From contig NZ_FPAT01000002.1 in assembly GCF_900116555.1 (NCBI RefSeq), forward strand, positions 516,859 through 580,858: a stretch of 64,000 nucleotides of DNA. Reading direction: 5' to 3'. The stretch comes from Actinopolyspora lacussalsi subsp. righensis. GTDB taxonomy: Bacteria; Actinomycetota; Actinomycetes; Mycobacteriales; Pseudonocardiaceae. Below, in pieces: positions 1-8,762 of the stretch. Each line of letters begins with the position of its first letter. Positions within the stretch are counted from its first letter, which is position 1. The notes under the pieces were generated by a model. The model was not told where the DNA came from and made no database searches. It saw only the letters and a list, made by a program, of their open reading frames with translations. The position numbers were made by a program, and so were the translations under genes.

Positions 1-1095
1 ATCGTTCAGCTTGCCGGGGTTGCTGAGCATGTTCGCCGAGAGCATCTTCTTGGCCAGGCCCGACATGAAAACCTGCTGTCGCACTATCCGGTCGAGGTCG
101 CCCCTGGGCAGCCCGTGTCGTTGTCGGACGAAGGCCAGCGCGTCCCCCTCGGAGAGGGTGTGGACCCCGGCGGAGAAGTCGGCACCGGAGTACGGGTCGT
201 CCACCGGGTTCTTCAGACACACCTTGACGCCACCCACCACTTCGGTGAGCTTGTAGAAACCGAGCAGGTTCACTTCCGCGTAGTGTTCGATCGTCACGCC
301 CGCGAAGTCCTCGATGGTCTCCATCAGGAACTCCTTGCCCGCCTTCTCGGACAAGCTGCTCAGTTTCTTCTCGTCGGTGACCCCCTGCGCCTCCAGCTCC
401 TCCCGCTTCGCCACGCGCTTCCGGTTCAGCGCGGAGTTGAGCTTGTGCTCGCCGAACTCGCCCATGTCGACCATGGTGTCGCGCGGGAAGGAGACCGCTC
501 GGGCGCGTTTGCCGTTGTCGGGGATCCGCAGCAGGATCATCGTGTCGGTCAGGTTCCCGCCCCCTTCGCTCGCGCGGAGTTCGCGCAGCACCTCGTCCGG
601 AAGTGGGTTGCCCTGGGCGTCGGTGCGGCTGTCGTTGCCGATCAGCAGGATGTCGGTGGCGCCGTCCGGCGAGTCGCGTTCGTTGTTGATGTCGATGTTG
701 CCCCGCAGGCCGGAATCGAGCTGACTCACCTTGCCCCAGCCGTACCCGGTGGTGCTCAGCACGACGAGCGAGAGCAGCAGCACCAGAATCCGGGGAGCGA
801 TCCGGGCACGGCCCCCGCGACCACCTCCCCGGCCGTCTCCCCGGCCGCCTCGTCGGTCCCACACGTCGTTCGGCGGCGGGGGCTGTCGGGAGTCACGCGG
901 TTGGCCCTGTCGCTGTTCCCGCTGGCTACTGTGCGTACTTCTCGTTTCGTGCTGCCGTCCCGGTCGTGCGGCGGAACGCCCCCCGGCCTCGGGCCGCCTG
1001 CCGTCAGCGCGGTCGCCGGTGTCGTGGAGCCGGCGGGAATCGGGCCTTCCGGCGCGCCCGCTCGGGCCACCCGCTCGTCGTGGCCGGTTGTTCAC
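1..1095 (-). CDS. LytR-CpsA-Psr (LCP) family cell-wall glycopolymer ligase, C-terminus cut by window edge
   Basis: LCP proteins transfer lipid-linked wall polymers (in actinomycetes, arabinogalactan) onto peptidoglycan outside the membrane. The frame is open through the left edge, so only about 365 N-terminal residues are present. Reading from a GTG at 1095 there are about 85 Arg/Gly/Pro-rich cytoplasmic residues, then one membrane segment (RILVLLLSLVVLSTTGYGWG), then the extracytoplasmic LCP domain. That domain includes the family hallmark with conserved Arg residues (FVRQRHG, then GDLDRIVRQQ). The gene is divergent from rmlB, as in M. tuberculosis where an LCP gene (Rv3267) adjoins rmlD. 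The family call is firm; the start codon is an inference from where the charged N-terminus begins. Confidence 0.9.
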   Translation of the reverse strand, partial: MNNRPRRAGGPSGRAGRPDSRRLHDTGDRADGRRPEAGGRSAARPGRQHETRSTHSSQREQRQGQPRDSRQPPPPNDVWDRRGGRGDGRGGGRGGRARIAPRILVLLLSLVVLSTTGYGWGKVSQLDSGLRGNIDINNERDSPDGATDILLIGNDSRTDAQGNPLPDEVLRELRASEGGGNLTDTMILLRIPDNGKRARAVSFPRDTMVDMGEFGEHKLNSALNRKRVAKREELEAQGVTDEKKLSSLSEKAGKEFLMETIEDFAGVTIEHYAEVNLLGFYKLTEVVGGVKVCLKNPVDDPYSGADFSAGVHTLSEGDALAFVRQRHGLPRGDLDRIVRQQVFMSGLAKKMLSANMLSNPGKLND

Positions 1096-1359
1096 GCCGA
1101 ATCCCCCTTGAGCTCTGAGCGGGGCGGTGCCATCGGCGGAGGTCCGCCGCCCTTGCCGCTGTGTGTAGGTTAACGCTGATCACGGCAGTACGTGGTCCGT
1201 AGCGGGAAAAAGAGGCCTATACCCTTCCGGGTGACGTATAGCGTTCACGTTGGGTTGCGTATCAGCTGAGTTCACCCGCTGAACCGCATGACAGACTCGA
1301 ATGGCCGCGGCGGCCCCGGGATCGTGCCGCGGGCGGAACACCGTGATGGGAAAGGTGTC

Positions 1360-2334
1360 ATGAAAGTCCTGGTCACCGGCGGAGCCGGTTTCATCGGTTC
1401 GCACTACGTGCGGCAGCTGCTCACGGGCGGGTATCCGGCTTTCGACGGTGCCGAGGTAGTCGTGCTGGACAAGCTCACCTACGCGGGCAACCCCGAGAAC
1501 CTGGCCGAAGTGGCCGATCATCCCCGGCTGCGGTTCGTGCGGGGCGATGTCCGCGATCCGGAACTGCTCGCGGAGTGGCTGCCGGGGACCGACGTGGTGG
1601 TGCACTTCGCCGCCGAATCCCACGTGGATCGTTCCATCACGGCGGGTGGCGACTTCGTGCTGACCAACGTCGTCGGAACCGAGAACCTGCTGCGCGCGGC
1701 GGTATCGGCCGAGGTCACCAGGTTCGTGCACGTCTCCACCGACGAGGTCTACGGCTCCATAGCCGAGGGATCCTGGTCCGAGGACCATCCGCTGGAACCG
1801 AACTCGCCGTACTCCGCCTCCAAAGCCGGGGCGGACCTGCTGGCCAGGGCCTATCATCGAACCCACGAACTGCCGGTCTGCGTCACACGCTGCTCCAACA
1901 ACTACGGTCCGTACCAGTACCCCGAGAAAATGATCCCACTGTTCGTGACCAACCTCCTGGACGGCAAGGAGGTTCCGCTCTACGGCGACGGTGGCAACGT
2001 CCGCGACTGGTTGCACGTGGCCGATCACTGCAGGGGGATACAACTGGTAGCCGAATCCGGTGAGCCGGGCGAGGTCTACAACATCGGCGGCGGTACCGAA
2101 CTGAGCAATTCCGAGCTGACTTCCAGACTGCTCGAAGCAGTGGGTGCGGACTGGTCGATGGTGCGGCCGGTGACCGACCGCAAGGGGCACGACCGCCGTT
2201 ACTCGTTGCGCCACGACAAGATCAGCACCGAGCTCGGCTACAGTCCCACGGTTTCGCTGCGGGAGGGGCTCGCCGAGACGGTGGAGTGGTATCGACGGAA
2301 CCGTGCCTGGTGGGAACCGCTCAAGCACGCCTGA
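1360..2334 (+). CDS. rmlB: dTDP-glucose 4,6-dehydratase
   Basis: Converts dTDP-glucose to dTDP-4-keto-6-deoxyglucose, the second step of dTDP-L-rhamnose synthesis in the cytoplasm. The 324-residue protein is a short-chain dehydrogenase fold with the NAD-binding motif GGAGFIGSHY at residues 7-16. It also has HFAAESHVDRS, the STDEVYG motif and the YSASKAGAD catalytic Tyr-Lys pair, plus the NNYGPYQYPEKMIPLF stretch typical of RmlB. The ATG at 1360 was chosen because GGAAAGG lies just upstream and translation then begins directly with the Rossmann strand; a longer in-frame start at 1288 adds 24 residues of no family likeness. It stands upstream of rmlD; rmlA and rmlC homologues of the usual kind are not in the window. 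Confidence 0.95.
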   Translation: MKVLVTGGAGFIGSHYVRQLLTGGYPAFDGAEVVVLDKLTYAGNPENLAEVADHPRLRFVRGDVRDPELLAEWLPGTDVVVHFAAESHVDRSITAGGDFVLTNVVGTENLLRAAVSAEVTRFVHVSTDEVYGSIAEGSWSEDHPLEPNSPYSASKAGADLLARAYHRTHELPVCVTRCSNNYGPYQYPEKMIPLFVTNLLDGKEVPLYGDGGNVRDWLHVADHCRGIQLVAESGEPGEVYNIGGGTELSNSELTSRLLEAVGADWSMVRPVTDRKGHDRRYSLRHDKISTELGYSPTVSLREGLAETVEWYRRNRAWWEPLKHA

Positions 2335-2568
2335 GTGCCGGGCACACCCTCACCGTGCCCCCTCGGCACCCGTCGGGAAGCGCCCATGCGGGTAAGCAGC
2401 GCATGGAGCCCCGGTGCGTGAGTCGGATGCATTGCGAGGCCGGGCCGCTCGCCGCGTAGGTCGCTACTCAAGAGCCGGCCCAACGCGGCAAGGCGCCGAC
2501 TCACGTGACGGCTACCAGACCACGTAACCAGGTCCAGTCATGAATTCCGAACGACGAGGAGAAGGTCG

Positions 2569-3480
2569 ATGCCGCCACCAGCACTGCTGATCCCGGGAGG
2601 ACGTGGCCAGCTCGGCGCCGACCTGGCGGCCGGTCGGGGCTCGGCGGGGCTGCTGCACGCCCCCGGCTCCGCTGAACTCGACATCACAGATTCCGGAATG
2701 CTCGCCGACGCGGTCGACTCGTTCGCCGACGCCGCGAGCGACGCTGGGCTGCGGCCGGTGGTCATCAACCTGGCGGCCTACACGGCGGTCGACGACGCCG
2801 AGTCCGACCGCGCGACGGCGGAGCGGGTCAACACGCGCGCTCCGGCCGAGCTCGCCAAGCTGTGCCGTGACCGCGGGATGCCGCTGCTGCACGTGTCCAC
2901 CGACTACGTCTTCGCCGGTGACGCCGTCGAGCCCTACGAGCCGACCGACGAGACCGGCCCGCGCAGTGTGTACGGCAGCACCAAGCTGGCGGGTGAACAG
3001 GCCGTGCTGACCGCTCATCCCCGCGCCTGGGTGGTGCGCACCGCGTGGCTCTACGGCGCGCGGGGAGCGAACTTCGTCAGCGCGATGGCCCGGTTGTGCG
3101 CCGAACGTGAGACCGTCTCGGTTGCCGAGGACCAGATCGGATCACCGACCTGGACCGTCGACCTGGCCAGTGGGCTGCTGGAACTGGCCGACTCGGTCGC
3201 GCGCCGGGACGAGCCCGCGGCGCGGGTGCTGCACTGCACCAACACCGGCAGCGTGAGCCGCTACGAGTTCGCCAGGGCGGTGTTCGAGGAGCTGGGCGCC
3301 GATCCCGACCGAGTGCGTCCGGTCGCCACGGCCGATGTTCCCCGGCCCGCACCCCGGCCCGCGTTCTCGGTGCTGTCCGATCGGCGGTGGACCGAGGGCG
3401 GTCTCACTCCGCTGCGGCACTGGCGAGAAGCGCTGCGCGCGGCTTTCGAGCGGCACGGTGCCGTCTGGGGCGCGAGCTGA
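2569..3480 (+). CDS. rmlD: dTDP-4-dehydrorhamnose reductase
   Basis: Catalyses the last step of dTDP-L-rhamnose synthesis by NAD(P)H reduction of dTDP-4-keto-rhamnose. The 303-residue protein has the N-terminal GGRGQLGADL nucleotide-binding motif and the NLAAYTAVDDAE motif. STDYVFAG is followed by the catalytic YGSTKLAGE (Tyr-x3-Lys), and there is a VVRTAWLYG segment, all diagnostic for RmlD. A clear GAGGAGAAGG ribosome site precedes the ATG. It is separated from rmlB by 234 nt that hold no gene but contain a 9-bp inverted repeat (GTGAGTCGG at 2418 and CCGACTCAC at 2496), a possible hairpin. The rhamnose donor it makes is probably used by the WbbL-like transferase at 14.5 kb. Confidence 0.95.
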   Translation: MPPPALLIPGGRGQLGADLAAGRGSAGLLHAPGSAELDITDSGMLADAVDSFADAASDAGLRPVVINLAAYTAVDDAESDRATAERVNTRAPAELAKLCRDRGMPLLHVSTDYVFAGDAVEPYEPTDETGPRSVYGSTKLAGEQAVLTAHPRAWVVRTAWLYGARGANFVSAMARLCAERETVSVAEDQIGSPTWTVDLASGLLELADSVARRDEPAARVLHCTNTGSVSRYEFARAVFEELGADPDRVRPVATADVPRPAPRPAFSVLSDRRWTEGGLTPLRHWREALRAAFERHGAVWGAS

Positions 3481-3524
3481 GTTCCGTGCACACGGGACTA
3501 CTGCGGTTGTGACGGCTGGCCTGC

Positions 3525-4076
3525 TCAGGCGGGTGGAGCACCCGCCAACGGGGTTCCGAATCGCAGTAGTTCCGGAAGTGCCGCCAGCAGGCAGAATCGT
3601 GCCACTCGGCCGGTGGCGGCGCTGGGCAGCCACACCGGCCACGGAACTCGCAGCATCCCGGCCGCGAGAACGACGGCGGCGAACGGCGGCACGCCGATCA
3701 GGCCGCTGAGCAGCACCGTGCTCGCCCCGACGACGGGGTGTCGTCGGCACAACCCGCCCAGTCGGCGCGGCCATCGCCACCCCTCGCGGCGACCGTCGCG
3801 GTTCAGCAGCCTCGGCAGCCGTACGGCACCCCGAGCGGCGAAGTAGTGCACCGCCTTGCCCAGCAGCTGTCCGACCGCCGCCACCGGACCCAACACCCAC
3901 CACGGCGGGCCGTGCTGTGTCAGCACCACCGAAACCAGGTAAACCTCGGCACTGAACACCGGTACCACCGCGGTACCCGCGCTCATCGCGAACACGCTCA
4001 GCGCCCAGAGCACCGTTCCCCCGCGAAGCGGATCCACCCGGTGTCCCGCCGAACCGTGCCGACACCCGGGGTTCAC
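3525..4076 (-). CDS. DedA/VTT-like small integral membrane protein
   Basis: A 183-residue polytopic protein with four or five hydrophobic segments, among them VLWALSVFAMSAGTAVVPVF, a glycine-rich segment around GPVAAVGQLLGKAVHYFAARG, STVLLSGLIGVPPFAAVVLAAG and the VWLPSAATGRVARF end. The pattern of a re-entrant G-x-x-G-K segment and a later GxPPFxAV segment is like VTT-domain (SNARE-associated, DedA/YqaA) proteins, a family linked to lipid-carrier flipping. That link is family knowledge and not shown for this protein. It starts with GTG at 4076 behind an AAGGTGG site and converges with rmlD. The exact subfamily is uncertain. Confidence 0.6.
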   Translation of the reverse strand: MNPGCRHGSAGHRVDPLRGGTVLWALSVFAMSAGTAVVPVFSAEVYLVSVVLTQHGPPWWVLGPVAAVGQLLGKAVHYFAARGAVRLPRLLNRDGRREGWRWPRRLGGLCRRHPVVGASTVLLSGLIGVPPFAAVVLAAGMLRVPWPVWLPSAATGRVARFCLLAALPELLRFGTPLAGAPPA

Positions 4077-4143
4077 TACTGACCACCTTCGGTGATCCTA
4101 TCCGGTCCGAAGCCGTCGCGGTGCCGAATGTCGTGAGATCCAG

Positions 4144-5217
4144 TCAGGACCGCGCCAGTCGATAGGCCCGCATCGTGGCTTCGGCGCATCCCTGCCAGGT
4201 GAACCCGGCGGCGTGCCCACGTGCCGCTTCCCGGGATTCGTGGTCCCCGGCCGACTCCACGGCCCGACGCAGCGCCGCGCGCAGTGCCGTGGCACGTCCG
4301 TACGGAAACAGGTGGGCGTGACCCGCCGTCACTTCACGCAGCGCGGCGATGTCGCTGCACACCACGGGAACTCCGGCGGCCATCGCCTCCAGGACCGGCA
4401 GACCGAACCCCTCGTCCCGCGAGGGGAGTACCAGTGCGGCGGCACCCGCCACCACACCGCGCAGCTCCTCCTCCGGCAGATAGCCGGTGCGCGTCACCCG
4501 CTCGGACGGCAGCGAGTCCTCCCCTCCCGTGCCGCTCGGACCCGCCACGACGAGTGGCGGCAGCGTCGGATCCAGTGCTTCCAGCAGTGTGGACAGTCCC
4601 TTGCGCGGGCCGTCCTCGCCCACGAAGAGCAGGTAGTTCTCCGGCAGTCCGTACTGTCGCCGTACCCGCGGGTCCGGCGGTCGCGCCTCGAACCACTCCG
4701 GATCCACCCCCAACGGGGTCACCACCGTGCGCCGCGCACTGATCCCGAAACGTGCCACGACACGTTCGGCGACCGCCGAGGTCGGGGTGCACACCACACT
4801 CGCTCGTCGCACGGAGCGGGCCACCAGTCTCTCCCGCCCGTCACCGCTCGCCCCGTTCGCGGATGTGTCCAGGAAGTCGAGATCGTGAATCGTGACGACC
4901 CCCGGCGTGCGTACCGCGGCGGGTTGTACGAAGTTCGTGCCGTGCACCACGTCGCCGCGCCCACCCAGTGGTTCGATCGGCGGGAACTCCGAACGCGACC
5001 AGCACGCCGCCAGCATCCTGGCGGGAAGCGGCGGGCCGATCGCCCTGGTTCCCGGCGGGACCGCCCCGCGCAGTGCGTACCAGCCACGAGCGGTCAGCCC
5101 CAGCAGCCGCACCCGCGCCCCGGGGAGTTCGGCCAGCGCCTCGCTCAGGCGGGCGGTGTAGCGCCCGATCCCGGTGCGCGTTCCCAACAGTGGAGTTCCG
5201 TCCAGCACTATCCGCAC
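4144..5217 (-). CDS. GT4-family glycosyltransferase
   Basis: A 357-residue GT-B fold retaining glycosyltransferase, probably acting on a surface polysaccharide or glycolipid. The N-terminal half has GTRTGIGRYTARL and VHGTNFV with VVTIHDLDF. The C-terminal GT1/GT4 domain has LLFVGEDGPRKGLSTLLEA (donor-binding start of domain 2) and the signature SRDEGFGLPVLEAMAAGVPVV (E-x7-E). The GTG at 5217 is one base after the stop of the preceding gene, so the two are translationally coupled; starting there puts the first strand VRIVLDG at the N-terminus. A start at 5337 is possible in frame but would lie deep in the upstream gene. The acceptor and donor sugar cannot be told from sequence. Confidence 0.88.
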   Translation of the reverse strand: MRIVLDGTPLLGTRTGIGRYTARLSEALAELPGARVRLLGLTARGWYALRGAVPPGTRAIGPPLPARMLAACWSRSEFPPIEPLGGRGDVVHGTNFVQPAAVRTPGVVTIHDLDFLDTSANGASGDGRERLVARSVRRASVVCTPTSAVAERVVARFGISARRTVVTPLGVDPEWFEARPPDPRVRRQYGLPENYLLFVGEDGPRKGLSTLLEALDPTLPPLVVAGPSGTGGEDSLPSERVTRTGYLPEEELRGVVAGAAALVLPSRDEGFGLPVLEAMAAGVPVVCSDIAALREVTAGHAHLFPYGRATALRAALRRAVESAGDHESREAARGHAAGFTWQGCAEATMRAYRLARS

Positions 5218-5218
5218 G

Positions 5219-7744
5219 TCAGGAGTTTCCCCTGCCACGCAGCCGTTGTCCGGCGACTCGTCGCAGCCTGCCCGCCGCACGTTTGGTGACCTCGCGTATC
5301 CCGCCCTGATCCAGGTATTCGCGCAGCAGTCCGACATCCTCGCGCAGCGCCGCGGTCCTCGACGGTCGGGGTGTTCGCGTCAGCGGCGCACTCGCCGGTA
5401 GGCGGTCCGGGGCGGGACGCGGATCGCGGCAGAACTCCGTCAACGGTCGCAGCGCCGTCTCCCAGGTGAACCGTTCGCGCACCTCGGCGATCCGTTCCTC
5501 GCACCCCTGGATGAACGGCTCGTCGTAGAGCACCCGTTCCAGGGCGTTCGCCAGGGCTTGCGGATCCTCCGCCGGGACGACCACGCCGAGCCGCTCGTCC
5601 CGCACCAGGTCGGCGAACGAGTCGCCGTCGGTGGTGATCACCGGGAGTCCCGCCCACAGGTAGTCCAGCATCCTGGTGCGGAACGCGAAGGTGGTCTCGA
5701 CGTGTTCGAAGTGCGTGGTGACTCCGCAGTCGGCGTCCAACAGGTAGTTCTGGCGTTGGTCGTACGGAACCCAGGTCTCGTTGAAGAAGACGTGCTTGTC
5801 GGTGAGCCCCAACCGATCGGACAGTTCCCTGGTCCGGTCCGCCATGCCCATCTCCGGGACGTCGGGATTGGGATGCCGCATCCCGAGGAAGAACAACCGC
5901 AGTTCGGGGTGGTGCTCCGACAGCCGGTGCACCGCGTGCAGCAGGGTGAGCGGGTCGAACCAGCTGTAAACCCCACCCGCCCACAGCACGATCTTGTTCT
6001 CGGCCCCGATGCCCTCCCGCTGCCCGCGGATGCCCGGCCCGGTGCGAGTCGGCGGCCTGTTCGGTAGTCCGAACGGCACCACCGAGATCATCGATCGCAT
6101 GGTCGGATCGTCGTCGTAGACCGAGGGCGTGATTCTGCCCAGCGCGGCGAGATGACCCAGCCAGAAGTGCCGTTGCCGCTGCGAGGCGCAGAGGAAGAAG
6201 TCGCCGCGCCGCAGCTGCTTGTTGAGCACCTCGGTGGTGCCGCGCAGGTCCGCGTCCCTGCGCTGCTCGTCGGTGTCCCTGCCCTGCTCCAGCAGTTCCA
6301 GGTGCATCGGATCGTAGATGTCGCAGACGACGATCGTGCCGGAGTCCTGCCGCCGAAGCGCGGGCACCATCTCCAGCACGTGCCCCTGCACCACCACGAT
6401 GTCCGCCCAGTCCACGTGCGACGGCAGGTCGCGCGGCGCGGCGCGCAGCACCGTGAAGTCCGCATCGACGGGGGCGACCTCGGCGTTGACGCTGATCAGC
6501 CGCACCTCGTGCTCCACGGCGAGCGCTTCCGCGGTGTGCCAGGCCCGGATGGCGGGACCCGCCATCCGCTCGGTGATCGCGTCCCCCGTCAGCACCGCGA
6601 TCCGGCGCGAGCCCCCGAAGACGGTTTCCAGTTCGAAGGCCTCCACCAGCGCGTCGTGCGCCGCGAGGTAACGCGGTAGCGGATAGGCGGGTTCCATCGC
6701 TTTGCGCAGCAGCGGAACCAGGTCGGCGTCCGAGCGGACCCGCTCGCGCTGTTCGACCTCGCGGGCGCGTTTGAACTCGGGTAACAGGTCGACGAACCGG
6801 TCGATGGCCAGCACCCCGGCCAGGGTCTGCCGGTCGACGGGGACGGGTGTTTCGTCCTCGCGCGGATCGGCGGGCCTGCGGTCCAGTTCCAACTGGTGCG
6901 GATCCAGTTCGCCGCGCGCGGTCGACCTGCGCACGCTCAACGCGAGCGCGGCGGGCAGCGCACGCGCCAGGGTCGCCTCGGAGGCGTTCTTGTACAGCGC
7001 GGCCAGGGCGTTGCGTTCCAGCAGGTAGTGCTCGCGTGCCGAACTCACCGCGGCCATCGACTCGTGGTGCCGGTGGTAGGCCACCGAGGTCGGTTCGTAG
7101 CGCACCCGCCAGCCGCGCAGGTTCAGCCGCCACCCCAGGTCCACGTCCTCGTAGAACATGAAGAACCGCTCGTCGAATCCGCCCAGCGCTCGGAAGAGCT
7201 CGGCGCGCACGAACAGCGAGGAACCGGTGCCGAACAACACGTCGCGGGCGCCGTCGTGACTGCCGTCGTCGAGCTCGCCCGCGTGGCGCTTGTAGCCCAT
7301 GCCGAACCAGGTCAGACCCCCGTCGACGAAGTCGATCCGGCGGCCCTGCCAATCCAGCACCTTGCCTGCCACGGCTCCCACCGTCGGTGCGGCACGCAGT
7401 ACCCCGACGGCCGCGCGCGACCACCCCGGGTCCGGTACCGCGTCGTTGTTCAGAAACGCCAGCACGGTGCCGTTCGCTTCCCGCGCTCCGAGGTTGCAAC
7501 CGCCCGCGAATCCCAGGTTCTCCCGGGAAGTCAGCAGTTTCACCCCGTGGAGAGCGCCGAGCCGTTCCGCGTTCTCGGCCGAGGTCTCGTTGTCCACGCA
7601 GATGATTTCGAGCTTGTCGGGCGGGTAGTCCAGTTCCCGCGCCGCGTTCAGACAGGTGATGGTGCTGTCGGTGCCGTGGTAGTTGACGGTGATCACCGAC
7701 ACCATCGGCAGCTCGGCACTGTTCCCGGGGTCAGTCACGTCCAC
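5219..7744 (-). CDS. Two-domain glycosyltransferase, GT2 fused to GT4-like domain
   Basis: An 841-residue protein with two glycosyltransferase domains. Residues about 14-260 are a GT2 (GT-A) domain: VSVITVNYHG, the FLNNDAVPDPGW metal site (here N-N-D), GGFDERFFMFYEDVDLGWR, and a His-rich loop after it. Residues about 380-760 are a GT-B domain beginning IAVLTGDAITERMAGPAIR, with VLWAGGVYSWFDPLTLLHA and a donor-binding region around TRMLDYLWAGLPVITTDGD. An Arg-rich tail follows. The two domains suggest two successive sugars are added by one polypeptide, or that one domain is a targeting partner; this is inference. Cytoplasmic, no membrane segment. The GTG at 7744 is weakly supported; a GTG at 7738 is also possible. 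Coupled to the GT4 gene downstream. Confidence 0.88.
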   Translation of the reverse strand: MDVTDPGNSAELPMVSVITVNYHGTDSTITCLNAARELDYPPDKLEIICVDNETSAENAERLGALHGVKLLTSRENLGFAGGCNLGAREANGTVLAFLNNDAVPDPGWSRAAVGVLRAAPTVGAVAGKVLDWQGRRIDFVDGGLTWFGMGYKRHAGELDDGSHDGARDVLFGTGSSLFVRAELFRALGGFDERFFMFYEDVDLGWRLNLRGWRVRYEPTSVAYHRHHESMAAVSSAREHYLLERNALAALYKNASEATLARALPAALALSVRRSTARGELDPHQLELDRRPADPREDETPVPVDRQTLAGVLAIDRFVDLLPEFKRAREVEQRERVRSDADLVPLLRKAMEPAYPLPRYLAAHDALVEAFELETVFGGSRRIAVLTGDAITERMAGPAIRAWHTAEALAVEHEVRLISVNAEVAPVDADFTVLRAAPRDLPSHVDWADIVVVQGHVLEMVPALRRQDSGTIVVCDIYDPMHLELLEQGRDTDEQRRDADLRGTTEVLNKQLRRGDFFLCASQRQRHFWLGHLAALGRITPSVYDDDPTMRSMISVVPFGLPNRPPTRTGPGIRGQREGIGAENKIVLWAGGVYSWFDPLTLLHAVHRLSEHHPELRLFFLGMRHPNPDVPEMGMADRTRELSDRLGLTDKHVFFNETWVPYDQRQNYLLDADCGVTTHFEHVETTFAFRTRMLDYLWAGLPVITTDGDSFADLVRDERLGVVVPAEDPQALANALERVLYDEPFIQGCEERIAEVRERFTWETALRPLTEFCRDPRPAPDRLPASAPLTRTPRPSRTAALREDVGLLREYLDQGGIREVTKRAAGRLRRVAGQRLRGRGNS

Positions 7745-7784
7745 CAGACTGCCCTATCGGGTGAGTACCGCTTCGCGCAGGCAC

Positions 7785-7854
7785 CCGCTGTCGGGTATCC
7801 GCTGTCGGGTATCCGCTGTCGGGCATCCGCTGTCGGGCATCCGCTGTCCGGAAT
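7785..7854. repeat. Tandem 14-bp repeat, five copies
   Basis: Five contiguous copies of a 14-bp unit CCGCTGTCGGGTAT. Copies 3 and 4 have C in place of T at unit position 12, and the fifth ends CCGGAAT. They lie in the intergenic space between the divergent GT2-GT4 gene and the YbaB-like gene. No spacers separate the units, so it is not a CRISPR. It could be a site for a regulator or a slippage-prone minisatellite. Confidence 0.9.
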
Positions 7855-7966
7855 GATCCGTTCAGCCCAACATGGCGTCACTCGTCTGGTGTCATGTCGC
7901 TGCGAATCGCTCCGTAGTATTCCCGAACGACTTCGGAGCACGATCGGGTGAAAGGACGAGGGAACA

Positions 7967-8425
7967 GTGAGCACACCTTCCGATCCGGACGAGATGCTGG
8001 CCGGTTTCCGGCAGCAGATCCAGGACAAGATGCAGCAGGCGCAGCGCATCCAGGACGCGGCTTCGGCGGTGTCGGGGGAAGCGAGCAGTGGGGACGGTTC
8101 GGTGTGGGTGACCGTCGACCAGAACGGCAACATGTCCGATCTGCGGCTGGAGGACGGTGCGCTGCGGCAGCGACCGGAGCAGCTCTCCGAGACGATCCTG
8201 ACCACGGTGCGTTCGGCGCAGGCACAGCTCACGGACCGGATGCGGGAAGCGATGGAACCCGTCCTGGGGCAGGACAGCGAGACGATGGATTCGGTGCTGT
8301 CCGGGATGCGCGACCGGTTCCCGGTGGAACCGGAGCAGGGGGACGCCGCGTCCACTCGTGGTGGCCAGGACGCCGACGAGGAGCAGTACGACGAGTACGA
8401 CTGGCTGAACCAGCGCAGGAGGTGA
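7967..8425 (+). CDS. YbaB/EbfC-family protein of a type VII secretion-like cassette
   Basis: A 152-residue acidic protein. The centre (SVWVTVDQNGNMSDLRLEDGAL) followed by a helix resembles the YbaB/EbfC nucleoid-associated fold that accompanies ESX/type VII substrates in actinomycetes. The N-terminus is a Gln-rich helix (GFRQQIQDKMQQAQRIQDAA) and the C-terminus is an acidic disordered tail (DADEEQYDEYDW). It starts with GTG behind GACGAGGGA. It is the first of five closely spaced genes: three bases separate it from the next. Its role is unknown; related proteins are often encoded next to WXG100 or EspC-like genes and may act as chaperone or substrate. DNA binding by this variant is not implied by the sequence alone. 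Confidence 0.7.
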   Translation: MSTPSDPDEMLAGFRQQIQDKMQQAQRIQDAASAVSGEASSGDGSVWVTVDQNGNMSDLRLEDGALRQRPEQLSETILTTVRSAQAQLTDRMREAMEPVLGQDSETMDSVLSGMRDRFPVEPEQGDAASTRGGQDADEEQYDEYDWLNQRRR

Positions 8426-8428
8426 ACC

Positions 8429-8761
8429 TTGGGAGAACAGCGCTTCGGCGTCAACACCGACGAGATCCGCGCGCACGCGCGCAATCTTCAGGGAGTGACC
8501 GACCGGATCGGCACGGCGCAGGACGCCGCTGGTGAGGTCTCGCTGAACGGCACGGACGCGTACGGGATTCTGTGCAGCCCCATCCTCACGCCGTTGATCG
8601 GTGCGATCGAGGTGCAGGGCATGGCGGCGATCGCGACGGCCAACGCGGCGGTGGAGGCGACGGCCACCGGGATCGAGGGAGCGGCGGAGACCTACGACGC
8701 CGTGGACCAGCACGTCTCCGAACTGCTGGAATCGGTACGCAACGAGTTGGGGGAGATCTGA
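8429..8761 (+). CDS. EspC-like small type VII secretion substrate candidate
   Basis: A 110-residue, mostly helical protein of the ESX-1 secretion-associated (EspC/DUF2580-like) size and pattern. It has an N-terminal DEIRAHARNLQGVTDRI helix, an Ala/Gly-rich middle and a C-terminal helix TYDAVDQHVSELLESVRNELG. Such proteins form helical hairpins and are exported by ESX systems, often paired with a WXG100 partner. The start is TTG at 8429 behind GCAGGAGGTG, a strong ribosome site. It overlaps no gene and is one base from the next start. No ESX machinery gene (EccB, EccC, EccD) is in the window, so export would depend on a distant locus. Confidence 0.65.
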   Translation: MGEQRFGVNTDEIRAHARNLQGVTDRIGTAQDAAGEVSLNGTDAYGILCSPILTPLIGAIEVQGMAAIATANAAVEATATGIEGAAETYDAVDQHVSELLESVRNELGEI

Positions 8762-8762
8762 C

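Noticed and set aside
115..1173. 352-codon plus-strand open frame
   Set aside because: It is antisense to the LCP gene, which reads as a clear LCP domain on the minus strand.
1180..2328. 382-codon minus-strand open frame
   Set aside because: Shadow of rmlB; no family likeness, and rmlB motifs are unmistakable on the plus strand.
2335..2568. Possible small RNA or riboswitch between rmlB and rmlD
   Set aside because: Only a 9-bp inverted repeat was seen; no recognisable RNA family.
5208..7499. 763-codon minus-strand frame rich in Arg and Gly
   Set aside because: Other frame of the GT2-GT4 gene, typical of high-GC shadow frames.
7785..7854. CRISPR array
   Set aside because: The units are contiguous with no spacers and no cas genes are in the window.
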